Of a stretch of DNA of 64,000 nt, positions 15,547 to 24,177 are shown piece after piece (position 1 is the first letter of the stretch; the number at the start of each line of letters is the position of its first letter). The DNA is taken from contig NZ_JXDG01000058.1 of the NCBI RefSeq assembly GCF_000820515.1, forward strand, positions 1 to 64,000. The letters are read 5' to 3'. A program made the translations under genes and the position numbers. The notes under the pieces were generated by a model. That model was given only the letters and a program-made list of their open reading frames with translations, had not been told where the DNA came from and ran no database searches. Origin of the DNA: Pseudomonas batumici (GTDB taxonomy: Bacteria; Pseudomonadota; Gammaproteobacteria; Pseudomonadales; Pseudomonadaceae).

Positions 15547-17417
15547 ACAGCGCAGTCAGCGCCGCCAACCGGCGCATCCTGATCATCGACGATACCGCCT
15601 CGATTCATCAGGACTTTCGCAAGATCCTCGGGCCCGAGCAGGAGGACGAACTGAGCCTGGACACCACCGAACACCTGTTGTTCGGTACCACCCGCCCCGA
15701 ACGGCTGAGCTTCGAGATCGACTCGGCCTACCAGGGGCAAGAGGCGCTGGAGCTGGTCAAGCTGGCCCTGGCCGCCGAGCGTCCCTATGCCATGGCCTTC
15801 CTCGACATGCGCATGCCGCCAGGCTGGGACGGCCTGGAAACCATCGAGCAACTGTGGGCCGTCGACCCGGAACTGCAGATCGCCCTGTGCACCGCCTACT
15901 CGGATTACTCCTGGGAGTCCATGGACGAGCGCATCGCCTTCGGCGACCAGATGCTGATCCTGAAAAAGCCCTTCGACGCGCTGGAGATCCGCCAGATGGC
16001 CAGCGCCCTGACCTGGAAGTGGCAACTGGCAAGGGACATCGCCTCGAGGATGGCCAGCCTGGAGCGAACCATCGAGGAGCGCGTCCAGGAACTGCTGCAG
16101 GTCTCCCGGCTGCTGCAATTCGATGTGCTCACCGAACTGCCCAACAGCACCCTGCTCGGCGACCGCCTGAGCCAGGCCATCGCCCTGGCCAAACGTCACG
16201 ACGAACAGGTGGCCGTGATGTTCATCGGACTGGATCGTTTCAAGCGCATCAACAATGCCCTGGGCTACCCGGCGGGCGATGAAATGCTCAAGCACGTGGC
16301 CGATTGCCTGGTAGGAGCATTGCGCCAATCGGACTCGGTGTTTCGTTACCGCTCCGATGAGTTCGTCCTGATACTCCCCGAGTTCAACCATCCGCAACAG
16401 ACCCGCGGCACCGCCGAGAAAATCCTCTCGGCCATCAATGCCCCCCGTGAAATCGCCGGGCATGACCTGCGGGTTACCGCGAGCCTGGGTATCAGTCTTT
16501 ACCCTGGCGACGGCGAGGACGCGCTGACCCTGATCAAGAAAGCCGAAGCCGCCATGCGCAGCGTCAAGGAACAGGGGGCCAACGACTTCGCTTTTTACGT
16601 CGAAGACCTCAACCGCCGGGCCCGCGAGCAGCAATCCATCGAATCCGGTATTCGCATGGCCCTGGAACGTGACGAGTTCGTACTGCACTACCAGCCCAAG
16701 CTGGACCTCAAGAGCGGTGCGGTGGTCGGCGCCGAGGCCCTGATCCGCTGGCGGCACCCCGAACGCGGGCTGCTCTACCCCGCGGAGTTCGTCCCGGTAG
16801 CCGAAGACAGTGGCCTGATCGTCCCGCTGAGCCGCTGGGTGTTGCGCCAGGTGTGCCGGCAGGGCCGGGCCTGGCAGGATCAGGCTCCCGGCCCGCTGAC
16901 CCTGTCGGTCAACGTCTCGGCCATGGACTTCCGCCAGCACGGTTTCCTCGACGGCATACGCCAGGTGCTGGAAGAAACCGGCATGGAACCGACCCGGCTG
17001 GAGCTGGAAATCACCGAAAGCGTATTGATGCAGAACATCGAGCACACCATTGAAACCCTGAAAGCCATCAAGGCCCTGGGCATCCGCCTGGCCATCGACG
17101 ACTTCGGCACCGGTTATTCGAGCCTCAGCTACCTGCAACGGTTTCCCATCGACGTGCTGAAGATCGACCAGTCGTTCGTACGCGACCTCAATGGCGACAG
17201 CAACGATGCCGCGCTGGTGAACGCGATCATCAGCCTGGGCCGGAGCCTGAACCTGAACATCATCGCCGAAGGTGTGGAAACCCCCGATCAGTTGGCCTTC
17301 CTCAAGGCCCATGACTGCGAGGAAGGCCAGGGCTTCTACTTCAGCAAGGCGGTCGAAGCCGAGACATTCCTGCGCTTGTGGCAGGAAAGGCGGTTCGAAC
17401 GACCCGCACAGGACTGA
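15543..17417 (+). CDS. Response regulator REC-GGDEF(degenerate)-EAL
   Basis: 624 residues. The REC domain has the same unusual layout as its neighbours (IIDDTASIHQDFRKIL, long insertion, DMRMPPGWDG, KKPFDA). The GGDEF site is degenerate (YRSDEF near residue 269), so cyclase activity is unlikely. The EAL domain is canonical: EALIRWRHP near 397, NVSAMDF, EITESVLM, DDFGTGYSSLSYL, LKIDQSF and AEGVE, so c-di-GMP phosphodiesterase activity is expected. It thus complements the upstream gene, whose cyclase site is intact. ATGA overlap with that gene; the peroxidase gene follows after 36 bases. Confidence 0.92.
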   Translation: MNSAVSAANRRILIIDDTASIHQDFRKILGPEQEDELSLDTTEHLLFGTTRPERLSFEIDSAYQGQEALELVKLALAAERPYAMAFLDMRMPPGWDGLETIEQLWAVDPELQIALCTAYSDYSWESMDERIAFGDQMLILKKPFDALEIRQMASALTWKWQLARDIASRMASLERTIEERVQELLQVSRLLQFDVLTELPNSTLLGDRLSQAIALAKRHDEQVAVMFIGLDRFKRINNALGYPAGDEMLKHVADCLVGALRQSDSVFRYRSDEFVLILPEFNHPQQTRGTAEKILSAINAPREIAGHDLRVTASLGISLYPGDGEDALTLIKKAEAAMRSVKEQGANDFAFYVEDLNRRAREQQSIESGIRMALERDEFVLHYQPKLDLKSGAVVGAEALIRWRHPERGLLYPAEFVPVAEDSGLIVPLSRWVLRQVCRQGRAWQDQAPGPLTLSVNVSAMDFRQHGFLDGIRQVLEETGMEPTRLELEITESVLMQNIEHTIETLKAIKALGIRLAIDDFGTGYSSLSYLQRFPIDVLKIDQSFVRDLNGDSNDAALVNAIISLGRSLNLNIIAEGVETPDQLAFLKAHDCEEGQGFYFSKAVEAETFLRLWQERRFERPAQD

Positions 17418-17453
17418 TCCCTGAACCCGCCTCTTTTTGCCAAGGATATGATC

Positions 17454-18428
17454 ATGATGCACCGCGGACTGCTGTCGTTGCTGGCGATCTCGCTCGTCTG
17501 CTGCGGGACGCTCCTCTCCACGCCCCTCGTCGCCGCACCTCTGGACGAACCGCTCAAGCCGCTGCCGGATATCCCGGTGCAGGACCCACGGAAAGTGGAA
17601 CTGGGTCGCCAACTGTTCAATGAGAAGCAACTGTCGATCAATGGCACAACGTCTTGCGCCAGTTGCCATCACCTGGATCATGGCGGTGTGGACGACAAAC
17701 CGTTCTCCATCGGTTTCCAGGGGGACATCCTGGGGATCAACACCCCCTCCGTGCTCAACGCGGCGCTGAACTTCAAGCAGTTCTGGAACGGTCGCGCCGA
17801 GACCCTGGAAGCGCAGATCGAGGGCGTGGTGAAAAGCCCGACGGAAATGGGCAACAACTGGCCCCACGTCGTCAACACCCTCAACCAGGCCCCGGCTTAC
17901 CTGGCGGCCTTCCGCGAGGCCTATACAGACGGCGTCACCATCGACAACGTGCAGAATGCCCTGGCCACCTACGAGCGCACCCTGCTGACCCCCAACTCGC
18001 GCTTCGACCAGTACCTCAAGGGCAACACCGACATCCTCAGCCTCGACGAAAAATACGGCTACCAGCGTTTCAAGGACTACGGCTGCATCGCCTGCCACCA
18101 AGGGGTGAATATCGGCGGCAACATGTTCCAGAAGTTCGGCGTGATGGGCGACTACTTCAAGGCCCGGGGCAATCCCACCGAGGCCGACCTGGGCCGCTTC
18201 CTGGCCACCGGGGACGAAGAGGACCGCAACGTGTTCAAGGTCCCGAGCCTGCGTAACGTCGCGCTCACCGCCCCGTACTTCCACGATGCCTCGGCCAAGA
18301 CCCTGGAAGACGCCGTTCATGTCATGTTCACCTACCAACTGGGACGCGTCCCTTCTGCCGAGGACGTACGCCTGATCGTGCTGTTTCTCAAGACGCTGAC
18401 CGGCGAGTTGGGAGGCAAACCGCTATGA
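17454..18428 (+). CDS. Periplasmic di-haem cytochrome c peroxidase family protein
   Basis: About 324 residues with a signal peptide (MMHRGLLSLLAISLVCCGTL). Two c-type haem sites are seen: CASCH near residue 67 and CIACH near residue 210, as in bacterial CcpA/MauG-family di-haem enzymes. CcpA reduces H2O2 using a cytochrome or cupredoxin; MauG-like members oxidise protein residues. I choose ATG 17454 because AAGGA at 17442-17446 is 7 bases before it, whereas ATG 17448 is only one base away. The stop overlaps the kinase start (ATGA). Its place inside a phosphorelay operon suggests a sensing role, which is inference. Confidence 0.88.
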   Translation: MMHRGLLSLLAISLVCCGTLLSTPLVAAPLDEPLKPLPDIPVQDPRKVELGRQLFNEKQLSINGTTSCASCHHLDHGGVDDKPFSIGFQGDILGINTPSVLNAALNFKQFWNGRAETLEAQIEGVVKSPTEMGNNWPHVVNTLNQAPAYLAAFREAYTDGVTIDNVQNALATYERTLLTPNSRFDQYLKGNTDILSLDEKYGYQRFKDYGCIACHQGVNIGGNMFQKFGVMGDYFKARGNPTEADLGRFLATGDEEDRNVFKVPSLRNVALTAPYFHDASAKTLEDAVHVMFTYQLGRVPSAEDVRLIVLFLKTLTGELGGKPL

Positions 18429-20233
18429 ATGGGGCCAGCAGCTTCCTGAACCGGGTCCTCCTGCCGCGCCTGGCCGTCCTCCTCGCCGCGGTGCTGGGGG
18501 TTCTGTACCTCATGACCAACGCAGACGCGCCCCTGGACTATGCCCAGTCACGCGACCTGATCGGCCGGGTCAAACAACTGGATGCCCAATGGGACACCGA
18601 GATCCTCAAGGCCAGGATCGCGGTAGCGCGCAATTACGACCCGTTGGTCAAGCCTCCACAGGACATGCACAAGCTCTTGCAGACGTTCACCATCGAGCCG
18701 CCCCATCAGGCCGCCGAGGCCTGGAAGGACCGCCGGGAAACCCTGGCCCAGGCGCTCGCGGAAAAAACGCGACTGGTCGAACAGTTCAAATCCCACAACG
18801 CGATACTGCGCAACTCCCTGGCCTTCCTGCCGACGGCTGAAGACGATATCCAGCACCAACTCAACACACTACAGGACCAAGACAAACTGATGCTTCAGGA
18901 CATGTCCAACGACATCTACGACCTGCTGCTCAGCACCCTGGAATTCGCCCAGACCACCACCGACGAACGTACCCACAGCATCGAGCTGGGGCTCAATGAG
19001 GTGGCGATCGACGCGCAGCGCCTGCCACCCTCGTTCAAGGAGCCGATCGAGATCCTGCTCAACCACGTCAAGCTGATCCTGCGCGAACAACCCAAGGTCA
19101 ATGCACTGGTCGAAGAGATCGACGCCGTACCGGTCTCCGAAAGCCTGGACGCCATCACCGACCAATTGAACCAGGACCAGCAACAAACCGAACGCCTCAA
19201 TCAGCGCCACCATTTGTACCTGCTGGTTTTCTCGGCCCTGCTGCTCGTCCTGCTGCTGTACCTCGCCAGCCGCCTGATCCGCAGTTATGCCGAAATCAAC
19301 CGGGTCAACGACGCCCTGCAAGCGGCCAATTCGCATCTGGAACAGCGGGTGGAAAAGCGCACCCACGAACTGCGCGAGGCCCAGAGCGCGCTGATGGCCA
19401 ATGCCCGCCAGGCCGGCATGGCGGAGATCGCCACCAACGTGCTGCACAACGTCGGCAATGTGCTCAACAGCGTGAACATCTCCGCCGAGCTGGTGGCGCG
19501 CAAGTTGCGCACCAGCAAGGCCCAGGGGTTGGCCAGGGCGGTGGCGATGATCAACGAACACCGTCACGATCTCGGCGAGTTCATTACCGTCGACGAACGT
19601 GGCAAGCTGTTGCCCGGCTACCTCAATCAACTGGCCGAGGCCATTGCGGCGGAACAACAGAGCATGAGCGATGAACTGACCCAGTTGAGCAAAAGTGTCG
19701 ACCATATCAAGGACATCGTCTCGACCCAGCAATCCTACGCCGGCGTCGCGACCATGGAAGAACCGCTGCACATCCACGAATTGCTCGAAGACGCCCTGCG
19801 GATGAACGCCGGCGCCCTGACCCGACACAACGTCACCGTGGTCCGTCAATACGACGAGGTGCCCCGGGTGATGGCCGACAAACACCGCTTGCTGCTGATC
19901 CTGATCAACCTGATCAGCAACGCCAAGCAGGCCATGGCCAACCTTTCCGACCGTCCGCGCGAGATCATCCTGCAAGTCCGGGCGGTCGAGGAGGACGCCA
20001 CCTTGCACATCAGCGTCAAGGACGACGGCGAAGGGATCCTGCCGGAGAACATGACGCGGATCTTTGCCCATGGCTTCACCACCCGCAAGGACGGCCATGG
20101 CTTCGGCCTGCACAGCTGCGCCCTGGCCGCGGTCGAAATGCAAGGACGCCTGACCGCCCACAGCGACGGCCCCGGGAAAGGGGCCGTCTTTACCCTCGAA
20201 CTGCCCTTGAAAACCGCCGTGGGGGTTTCATGA
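18425..20233 (+). CDS. Membrane histidine kinase with unusual H box
   Basis: 602 residues: transmembrane segment at about 10-30, periplasmic helical region to about 255, second transmembrane segment at about 262-283, coiled coil (SHLEQRVEKRTHELREAQ), dimerisation region with the atypical phospho-acceptor site NVLHNVGNVLNSV near 337, and GHKL ATPase (NLISNAKQAM, DDGEGI, GHGFGLHSCALAA). It lacks the common HEIRNPL-type H box. It overlaps the peroxidase gene by 4 bases and the next kinase by 4. A plausible model is that the periplasmic domain reads the peroxidase or its product and feeds the three REC proteins. Confidence 0.87.
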   Translation: MNGASSFLNRVLLPRLAVLLAAVLGVLYLMTNADAPLDYAQSRDLIGRVKQLDAQWDTEILKARIAVARNYDPLVKPPQDMHKLLQTFTIEPPHQAAEAWKDRRETLAQALAEKTRLVEQFKSHNAILRNSLAFLPTAEDDIQHQLNTLQDQDKLMLQDMSNDIYDLLLSTLEFAQTTTDERTHSIELGLNEVAIDAQRLPPSFKEPIEILLNHVKLILREQPKVNALVEEIDAVPVSESLDAITDQLNQDQQQTERLNQRHHLYLLVFSALLLVLLLYLASRLIRSYAEINRVNDALQAANSHLEQRVEKRTHELREAQSALMANARQAGMAEIATNVLHNVGNVLNSVNISAELVARKLRTSKAQGLARAVAMINEHRHDLGEFITVDERGKLLPGYLNQLAEAIAAEQQSMSDELTQLSKSVDHIKDIVSTQQSYAGVATMEEPLHIHELLEDALRMNAGALTRHNVTVVRQYDEVPRVMADKHRLLLILINLISNAKQAMANLSDRPREIILQVRAVEEDATLHISVKDDGEGILPENMTRIFAHGFTTRKDGHGFGLHSCALAAVEMQGRLTAHSDGPGKGAVFTLELPLKTAVGVS

Positions 20234-21636
20234 ACACACTCGCCAACCGCCGTATCCTGCTGGTGGACGACACCCCGTCGATCCACGAGGACTTTCGCAA
20301 GATTCTCACCCCTGTGGTCGACGAGTCGCCAGACCTGGACCTGATGGAGGCCGCGCTCTTCGGCAATGAAGTCAAGACCAGCAGCGTCTTGCCCTTCGAA
20401 CTCGACTCCGCCTATCAGGGCCAGGAAGGCCTGCAAAAGGTCGAACAGGCCGTGGCCCGCGGACAACCCTACGCCCTGGCCTTCGTCGACATGCGCATGC
20501 CCCAGGGCTGGGACGGTGCCGAAACCATCGAACACCTGTGGCAAGTCGACCCCAACCTGCAAGTGGTGGTCTGCACCGCCTACACCGACTATTCCTGGGA
20601 TGAGTTGCTGGAGCGCCTGCATGGTCACGACCGGCTGCTGATCCTGAAAAAGCCCTTCGACAATATCGAAGTCCAGCAATTGGCCAACACCCTCACCAAC
20701 AAATGGGAAATGACCGAGCGCGCCAACCTGCAGATGCACCGGCTCGAAGAGTTGGTGGAACAACGGACCCAGGCCCTCAGGCAGACCAGCCTGGCCTTGC
20801 AGCATGAGATCGACGAACGCAAGCTGCTGGAAGGCCAGCTCGTCCAATCGGAAAAACTCGCCTCCCTTGGCCAACTGGCCGCCGGCGTCGCCCATGAGAT
20901 CAACAACCCCATCGGTTTCATTTCCTCGAACCTGGGAACCCTGGAAGGCTATTTCGACAAGCTGCTGGAAATGCTCCAGGCCTATCAGGACGCCGAGGAA
21001 GGTATCGCCGCGCCCGAGTTGCTGGCGCGGTTGAAGGCCCTGCGCGAACGGGTCGAGCTGGACTTCCTCGAGGAGGATATTCCGCTGCTGATCAAGGAAT
21101 CCAAGGAAGGCATCGGCCGGGTCGGGCAGATCGTCAAGGACCTGAAGAACTTCTCCCGGGTCGATTCGACCCTGGAGTGGCAATGGAGCAACCTGCAACA
21201 GGGCATCGAGTCGACCCTGAACATTGTCGCCAACGAGCTCAAGTACAAGGCCGATGTGGTCAAGGACTACGCCGAACTGCCGGAGATCGAGTGCCTGCCG
21301 TCACAGGTCAACCAGGTCATCATGAACCTGGTGGTCAACGCGGCCCAGGCCATGGGGCCGGAGCGCGGCACCATCACCCTGCGTGGCGGCGCCCTGGGTG
21401 AGCGGATCTGGCTGGAAGTGGCCGACACCGGTTCGGGCATGGCGCCCGAGACCGTGCAGAAGATCTTCGACCCGTTCTTCACCACCAAACCCATCGGCCA
21501 GGGCACGGGCCTCGGGTTGTCGCTGTCCTATGGCATCGTGCAGAAACATGCCGGGCAGATCACGGTGCGCAGCGAACTGGGGGTGGGCACCACGTTCAGG
21601 ATCGAGTTGCCGATCCGCCAGAGCAAGGCGGCTTGA
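20230..21636 (+). CDS. Hybrid REC-histidine kinase
   Basis: 468-residue soluble protein: N-terminal REC (RILLVDDTPSIHEDFRKIL, DMRMPQGWDG, LILKKPFDN), coiled coil (EELVEQRTQALRQ), HisKA with HEINNPIGF near residue 223, and GHKL (NLVVNAAQAMG, DTGSGM, GTGLGLSLSYG). The REC precedes the kinase, so it can receive phosphate or be controlled by the membrane kinase upstream. The REC is closely alike in the two GGDEF-EAL proteins of the same operon, pointing to one shared phosphodonor. ATGA overlap with the gene before. A hairpin at 21642 follows the stop. Confidence 0.9.
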   Translation: MNTLANRRILLVDDTPSIHEDFRKILTPVVDESPDLDLMEAALFGNEVKTSSVLPFELDSAYQGQEGLQKVEQAVARGQPYALAFVDMRMPQGWDGAETIEHLWQVDPNLQVVVCTAYTDYSWDELLERLHGHDRLLILKKPFDNIEVQQLANTLTNKWEMTERANLQMHRLEELVEQRTQALRQTSLALQHEIDERKLLEGQLVQSEKLASLGQLAAGVAHEINNPIGFISSNLGTLEGYFDKLLEMLQAYQDAEEGIAAPELLARLKALRERVELDFLEEDIPLLIKESKEGIGRVGQIVKDLKNFSRVDSTLEWQWSNLQQGIESTLNIVANELKYKADVVKDYAELPEIECLPSQVNQVIMNLVVNAAQAMGPERGTITLRGGALGERIWLEVADTGSGMAPETVQKIFDPFFTTKPIGQGTGLGLSLSYGIVQKHAGQITVRSELGVGTTFRIELPIRQSKAA

Positions 21637-21641
21637 CCCAC

Positions 21642-21667
21642 GCAGGAGCCGGCTTGCCGGCTCCTGC
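21642..21667. terminator. GC-rich hairpin after signalling operon
   Basis: GCAGGAGCCGGC-TT-GCCGGCTCCTGC is a 12-bp perfect stem directly after the TGA at 21636 and before the convergent permease stop at 21674. It has no T-run and resembles a compact REP unit, so its termination function is uncertain. Confidence 0.5.
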
Positions 21668-21673
21668 CTCACC

Positions 21674-22999
21674 TCAGGCCGCTTCCTGGAAATCCATCTC
21701 CGGCGGCTGCTTGCGGAAACCGCCCGTCAGGAACCCCAGGTACACCAGACCGACCGCCAACCAGCTCAAGCCCAGGTAGATCGCCAGGTGATCGAGGCTG
21801 ATCATCAGCCACAAATCCGCCACCAGGCCGATCAGCGGGCACACCAGGAACAGCAGCAGCTCACGCGGCCCACGCTTCTCGCCGGCGATCCAGTAATGGA
21901 AAATCACCGACAGGTTCACCAGGCTGAATGCCAGGAACGCGCCGAAGTTGATGAACGAGGTGGAAGTGGTCACGTCCAGCTTCAATGCCAGCAAGGCCAC
22001 CACCGCACAGAGCAGGATGCTGTTGATCGGCGTGCCGAAACGCTCGTGCAGGGTGCCGAAGAACGACTTGGGCAGCACCCCGTCGCGGCCCATGGCATAG
22101 AGCAGGCGCGAACCACTGGCCTGGGCCGACAGGCCCGAGGCGAATTGACCGACAATCAGGCCGATCAGGAAGATCGTCACGAACAGGTCGCCGCCGATAT
22201 TGCGGGCGATTTCATAAGCGGCCGAATCGACGTTGTCGAACACGAACGCCGGATGAGCCAGCTGCACGAAATACGACACCGCGACGAAGATCAGACCGCC
22301 GATCAGGGTGATCAGCATGATCGCCCGCGGAATGGTCCGACGCGGATCGCGGGTTTCCTCGGTCAGGGTACTCACCGCGTCGAAACCCAGGAACGAATAG
22401 CAGGCAATGGCCGCGCCGCTCATGATCATGGGCATCTGCATGTCGCCGCTGACAAAGGGCGCCAAGGTCCACAGCGGCTTGCTGGCATCGCCGCCGATGT
22501 AATGGATCGCCAGGGCGACGAAGGCCACCAGCACCAGGAACTGCACCAGCATCAACAAGGCGTTGATGCCATTGGCCAGGCGCAGACCGACGATATTGAT
22601 CACGCTGGTGATGCCGATGAAGGCCAGTACCCAGACCGATTGCGGCACCGCGGGGAACGCCGAATTGAGGTACGCCGCGCCGATCAGCCAGATCGCCATG
22701 GGCAGGAACAGGTAATCGAGCAAGACCGCCCAGCCGGCGATAAAGCCCAGCTTGGGGCTGATGGCCTTGCGCACATAACTGTAGGCCGAGCCGGCCACCG
22801 GAAAGGCAGCGGCCATGCGCCCGTAGCTCATGGCCGTGAAGAACATCGCCACCAGGGCGGCGAGATAGGCGGCCGGGACCATGCCGGCCGTGGATTGAGC
22901 CAGAATGCCGAACGTGCCGAGGACAATGATCGGCGTCATGTAGGCGATGCCGAACAGCACCACCGACCCCAGCGAAAGGGTACGTTGCAAATGAGCCAT
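21674..22999 (-). CDS. APC-family amine/amino acid permease (PuuP-like)
   Basis: About 441-residue inner membrane transporter with about 12 hydrophobic spans. The N-terminal signature GIAYMTPIIVLGTFGILA and the following AAFPVAGSAYSYV and LLDYLFLPM segments closely resemble E. coli PuuP, the putrescine importer. The substrate could be putrescine or a related amine or amino acid. ATG 22999 gives a normal APC start with GGAG about 10 bases upstream; codons open upstream to 23122 lack family features. Downstream of the nitrilase-like gene on the same strand, with a 210-base gap containing a REP-like repeat. Confidence 0.85.
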   Translation of the reverse strand: MAHLQRTLSLGSVVLFGIAYMTPIIVLGTFGILAQSTAGMVPAAYLAALVAMFFTAMSYGRMAAAFPVAGSAYSYVRKAISPKLGFIAGWAVLLDYLFLPMAIWLIGAAYLNSAFPAVPQSVWVLAFIGITSVINIVGLRLANGINALLMLVQFLVLVAFVALAIHYIGGDASKPLWTLAPFVSGDMQMPMIMSGAAIACYSFLGFDAVSTLTEETRDPRRTIPRAIMLITLIGGLIFVAVSYFVQLAHPAFVFDNVDSAAYEIARNIGGDLFVTIFLIGLIVGQFASGLSAQASGSRLLYAMGRDGVLPKSFFGTLHERFGTPINSILLCAVVALLALKLDVTTSTSFINFGAFLAFSLVNLSVIFHYWIAGEKRGPRELLLFLVCPLIGLVADLWLMISLDHLAIYLGLSWLAVGLVYLGFLTGGFRKQPPEMDFQEAA

Positions 23000-23126
23000 G
23001 AGGCGACTACTCCGAATGTTATTGGATTTATGGCAGAGCCGAGTTCGGCAAGGTTGGAGCGGTACTACAAAATTCTTGTTTTGAAAAAAACATGCCCCCC
23101 AGAAACCTATGGGGGTGAACAACAGG

Positions 23127-23215
23127 GTGGGAGCGGTGCTTGCCCGCGAAGCTTCCAGCGCCCTTGAGCGCCCCTTCGCGACGGTCCGGCGTCCCGACCA
23201 GCTCTGCTCCTACGG
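23127..23215. repeat. REP-like imperfect inverted repeat
   Basis: GTGGGAGCGGTGCTTGCCCG (23127 on) and the CTCTGCTCCTAC region near 23201-23213 form diverged REP arms. The right end supplies the TAG stop (23210-23212) of the amidohydrolase gene, as also seen at 9411. Confidence 0.6.
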
Positions 23216-24025
23216 AATCAGCAACTCCCGCACCCCGTTGGCGTGCCGAATCACCTCGCCCGGCAAGCGCAGGCGCTGGTCGTCCAGATAGCGGTAATCG
23301 CGTCGCGCCGCCGCCAGCTGGCCCAGGTCCAGTTGCACAGCAAACTGCCCTTCTTCACGCCCGGCCTCGAACAACAAGGTGCCGAACGGATCCACCAGCG
23401 CACTGCCACCGGCGAACAGCAAGCCGCCATCGCCCTCCCCCACCCGGTTGACCATCAGCGCGAACGCCTGGTTTTCCTGGGCACGGGCCATGATCGCGGT
23501 GCGGTGGGTCGGCCCATAGGGGTCCATGTTGCCGTTGGTGACGATCAGCAACTCGGCGCCCAACTGCGCCAGGGCCCGGGCGGTTTCCGGAAACTCGATG
23601 TCGTAGCAGATCAGCAGGCCGACCCGAATACCGTTCCACTCGGCCGTGACGTAACGGTCGCCGGCGCTGAACACACCACGATCCGAAGCCCACAGGTGGG
23701 TCTTGCGATAGCGCAGGGCGATGCCTTCCGGGGTGATCAGCAGCGTGGTGTTGTAGAACTGCCCGTCGTCGTTCTCGGCGACGCCGATGACGACGGCCAG
23801 GTTGCGCTCCCGAGCCGCCCGCTGCACGGCCTGGACAGTCGGACCGTCCAACGGCTCGGCCAGCGCGGCCACGGTCTCGGCGGACGGAAAGCCCATCAGG
23901 TGGGTTTCCGGGAACACGATCAACTGCGTATCGGCGGCGCTGGCAGCGATCGCCGCCAGCGCCCGCCCGAGGTTGTAGGCAGTATCGTTATCCCGGCCCG
24001 CAAGCTGGGCAAATTCGACCTTCAT
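23210..24025 (-). CDS. Carbon-nitrogen hydrolase (nitrilase superfamily)
   Basis: 271-residue cytosolic amidohydrolase. The catalytic Glu-Lys-Cys triad is visible: Glu in VFPETHLMG near 39, Lys in YRKTHLW near 109 and Cys in LICYDIEFPE near 144. Family members hydrolyse linear amides such as omega-amides or N-carbamoyl compounds. Beside a PuuP-like permease it may act in polyamine or amine catabolism, but this is inference. ATG 24025 has AAGGA about 8 bases upstream. Divergent from a LuxR-type regulator with a 152-base shared promoter region. Its TAG stop is inside a REP-like repeat. Confidence 0.87.
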   Translation of the reverse strand: MKVEFAQLAGRDNDTAYNLGRALAAIAASAADTQLIVFPETHLMGFPSAETVAALAEPLDGPTVQAVQRAARERNLAVVIGVAENDDGQFYNTTLLITPEGIALRYRKTHLWASDRGVFSAGDRYVTAEWNGIRVGLLICYDIEFPETARALAQLGAELLIVTNGNMDPYGPTHRTAIMARAQENQAFALMVNRVGEGDGGLLFAGGSALVDPFGTLLFEAGREEGQFAVQLDLGQLAAARRDYRYLDDQRLRLPGEVIRHANGVRELLIP

Positions 24026-24177
24026 GGGTTTTTCCTTGTTTTCGATAGCCGGCCAGGCTCAATGACAGCGCCGAGCTGGCAGAATGAGCGCCCGGCCATT
24101 GTGTGTGGGTCCAGTATGCGCACCGGGGGCGGGCCGTGGGAATTACGCGGCCGGGGTAACCTGATAGGGGTAGACCA

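Noticed and set aside
15447..18338. Very long open frame on the minus strand (about 960 codons)
   Set aside because: It lies opposite strongly supported REC/GGDEF/EAL and peroxidase genes; the translation is low-complexity Gly/Val/Gln-rich without domains, as expected for the antisense of GC-rich coding DNA.
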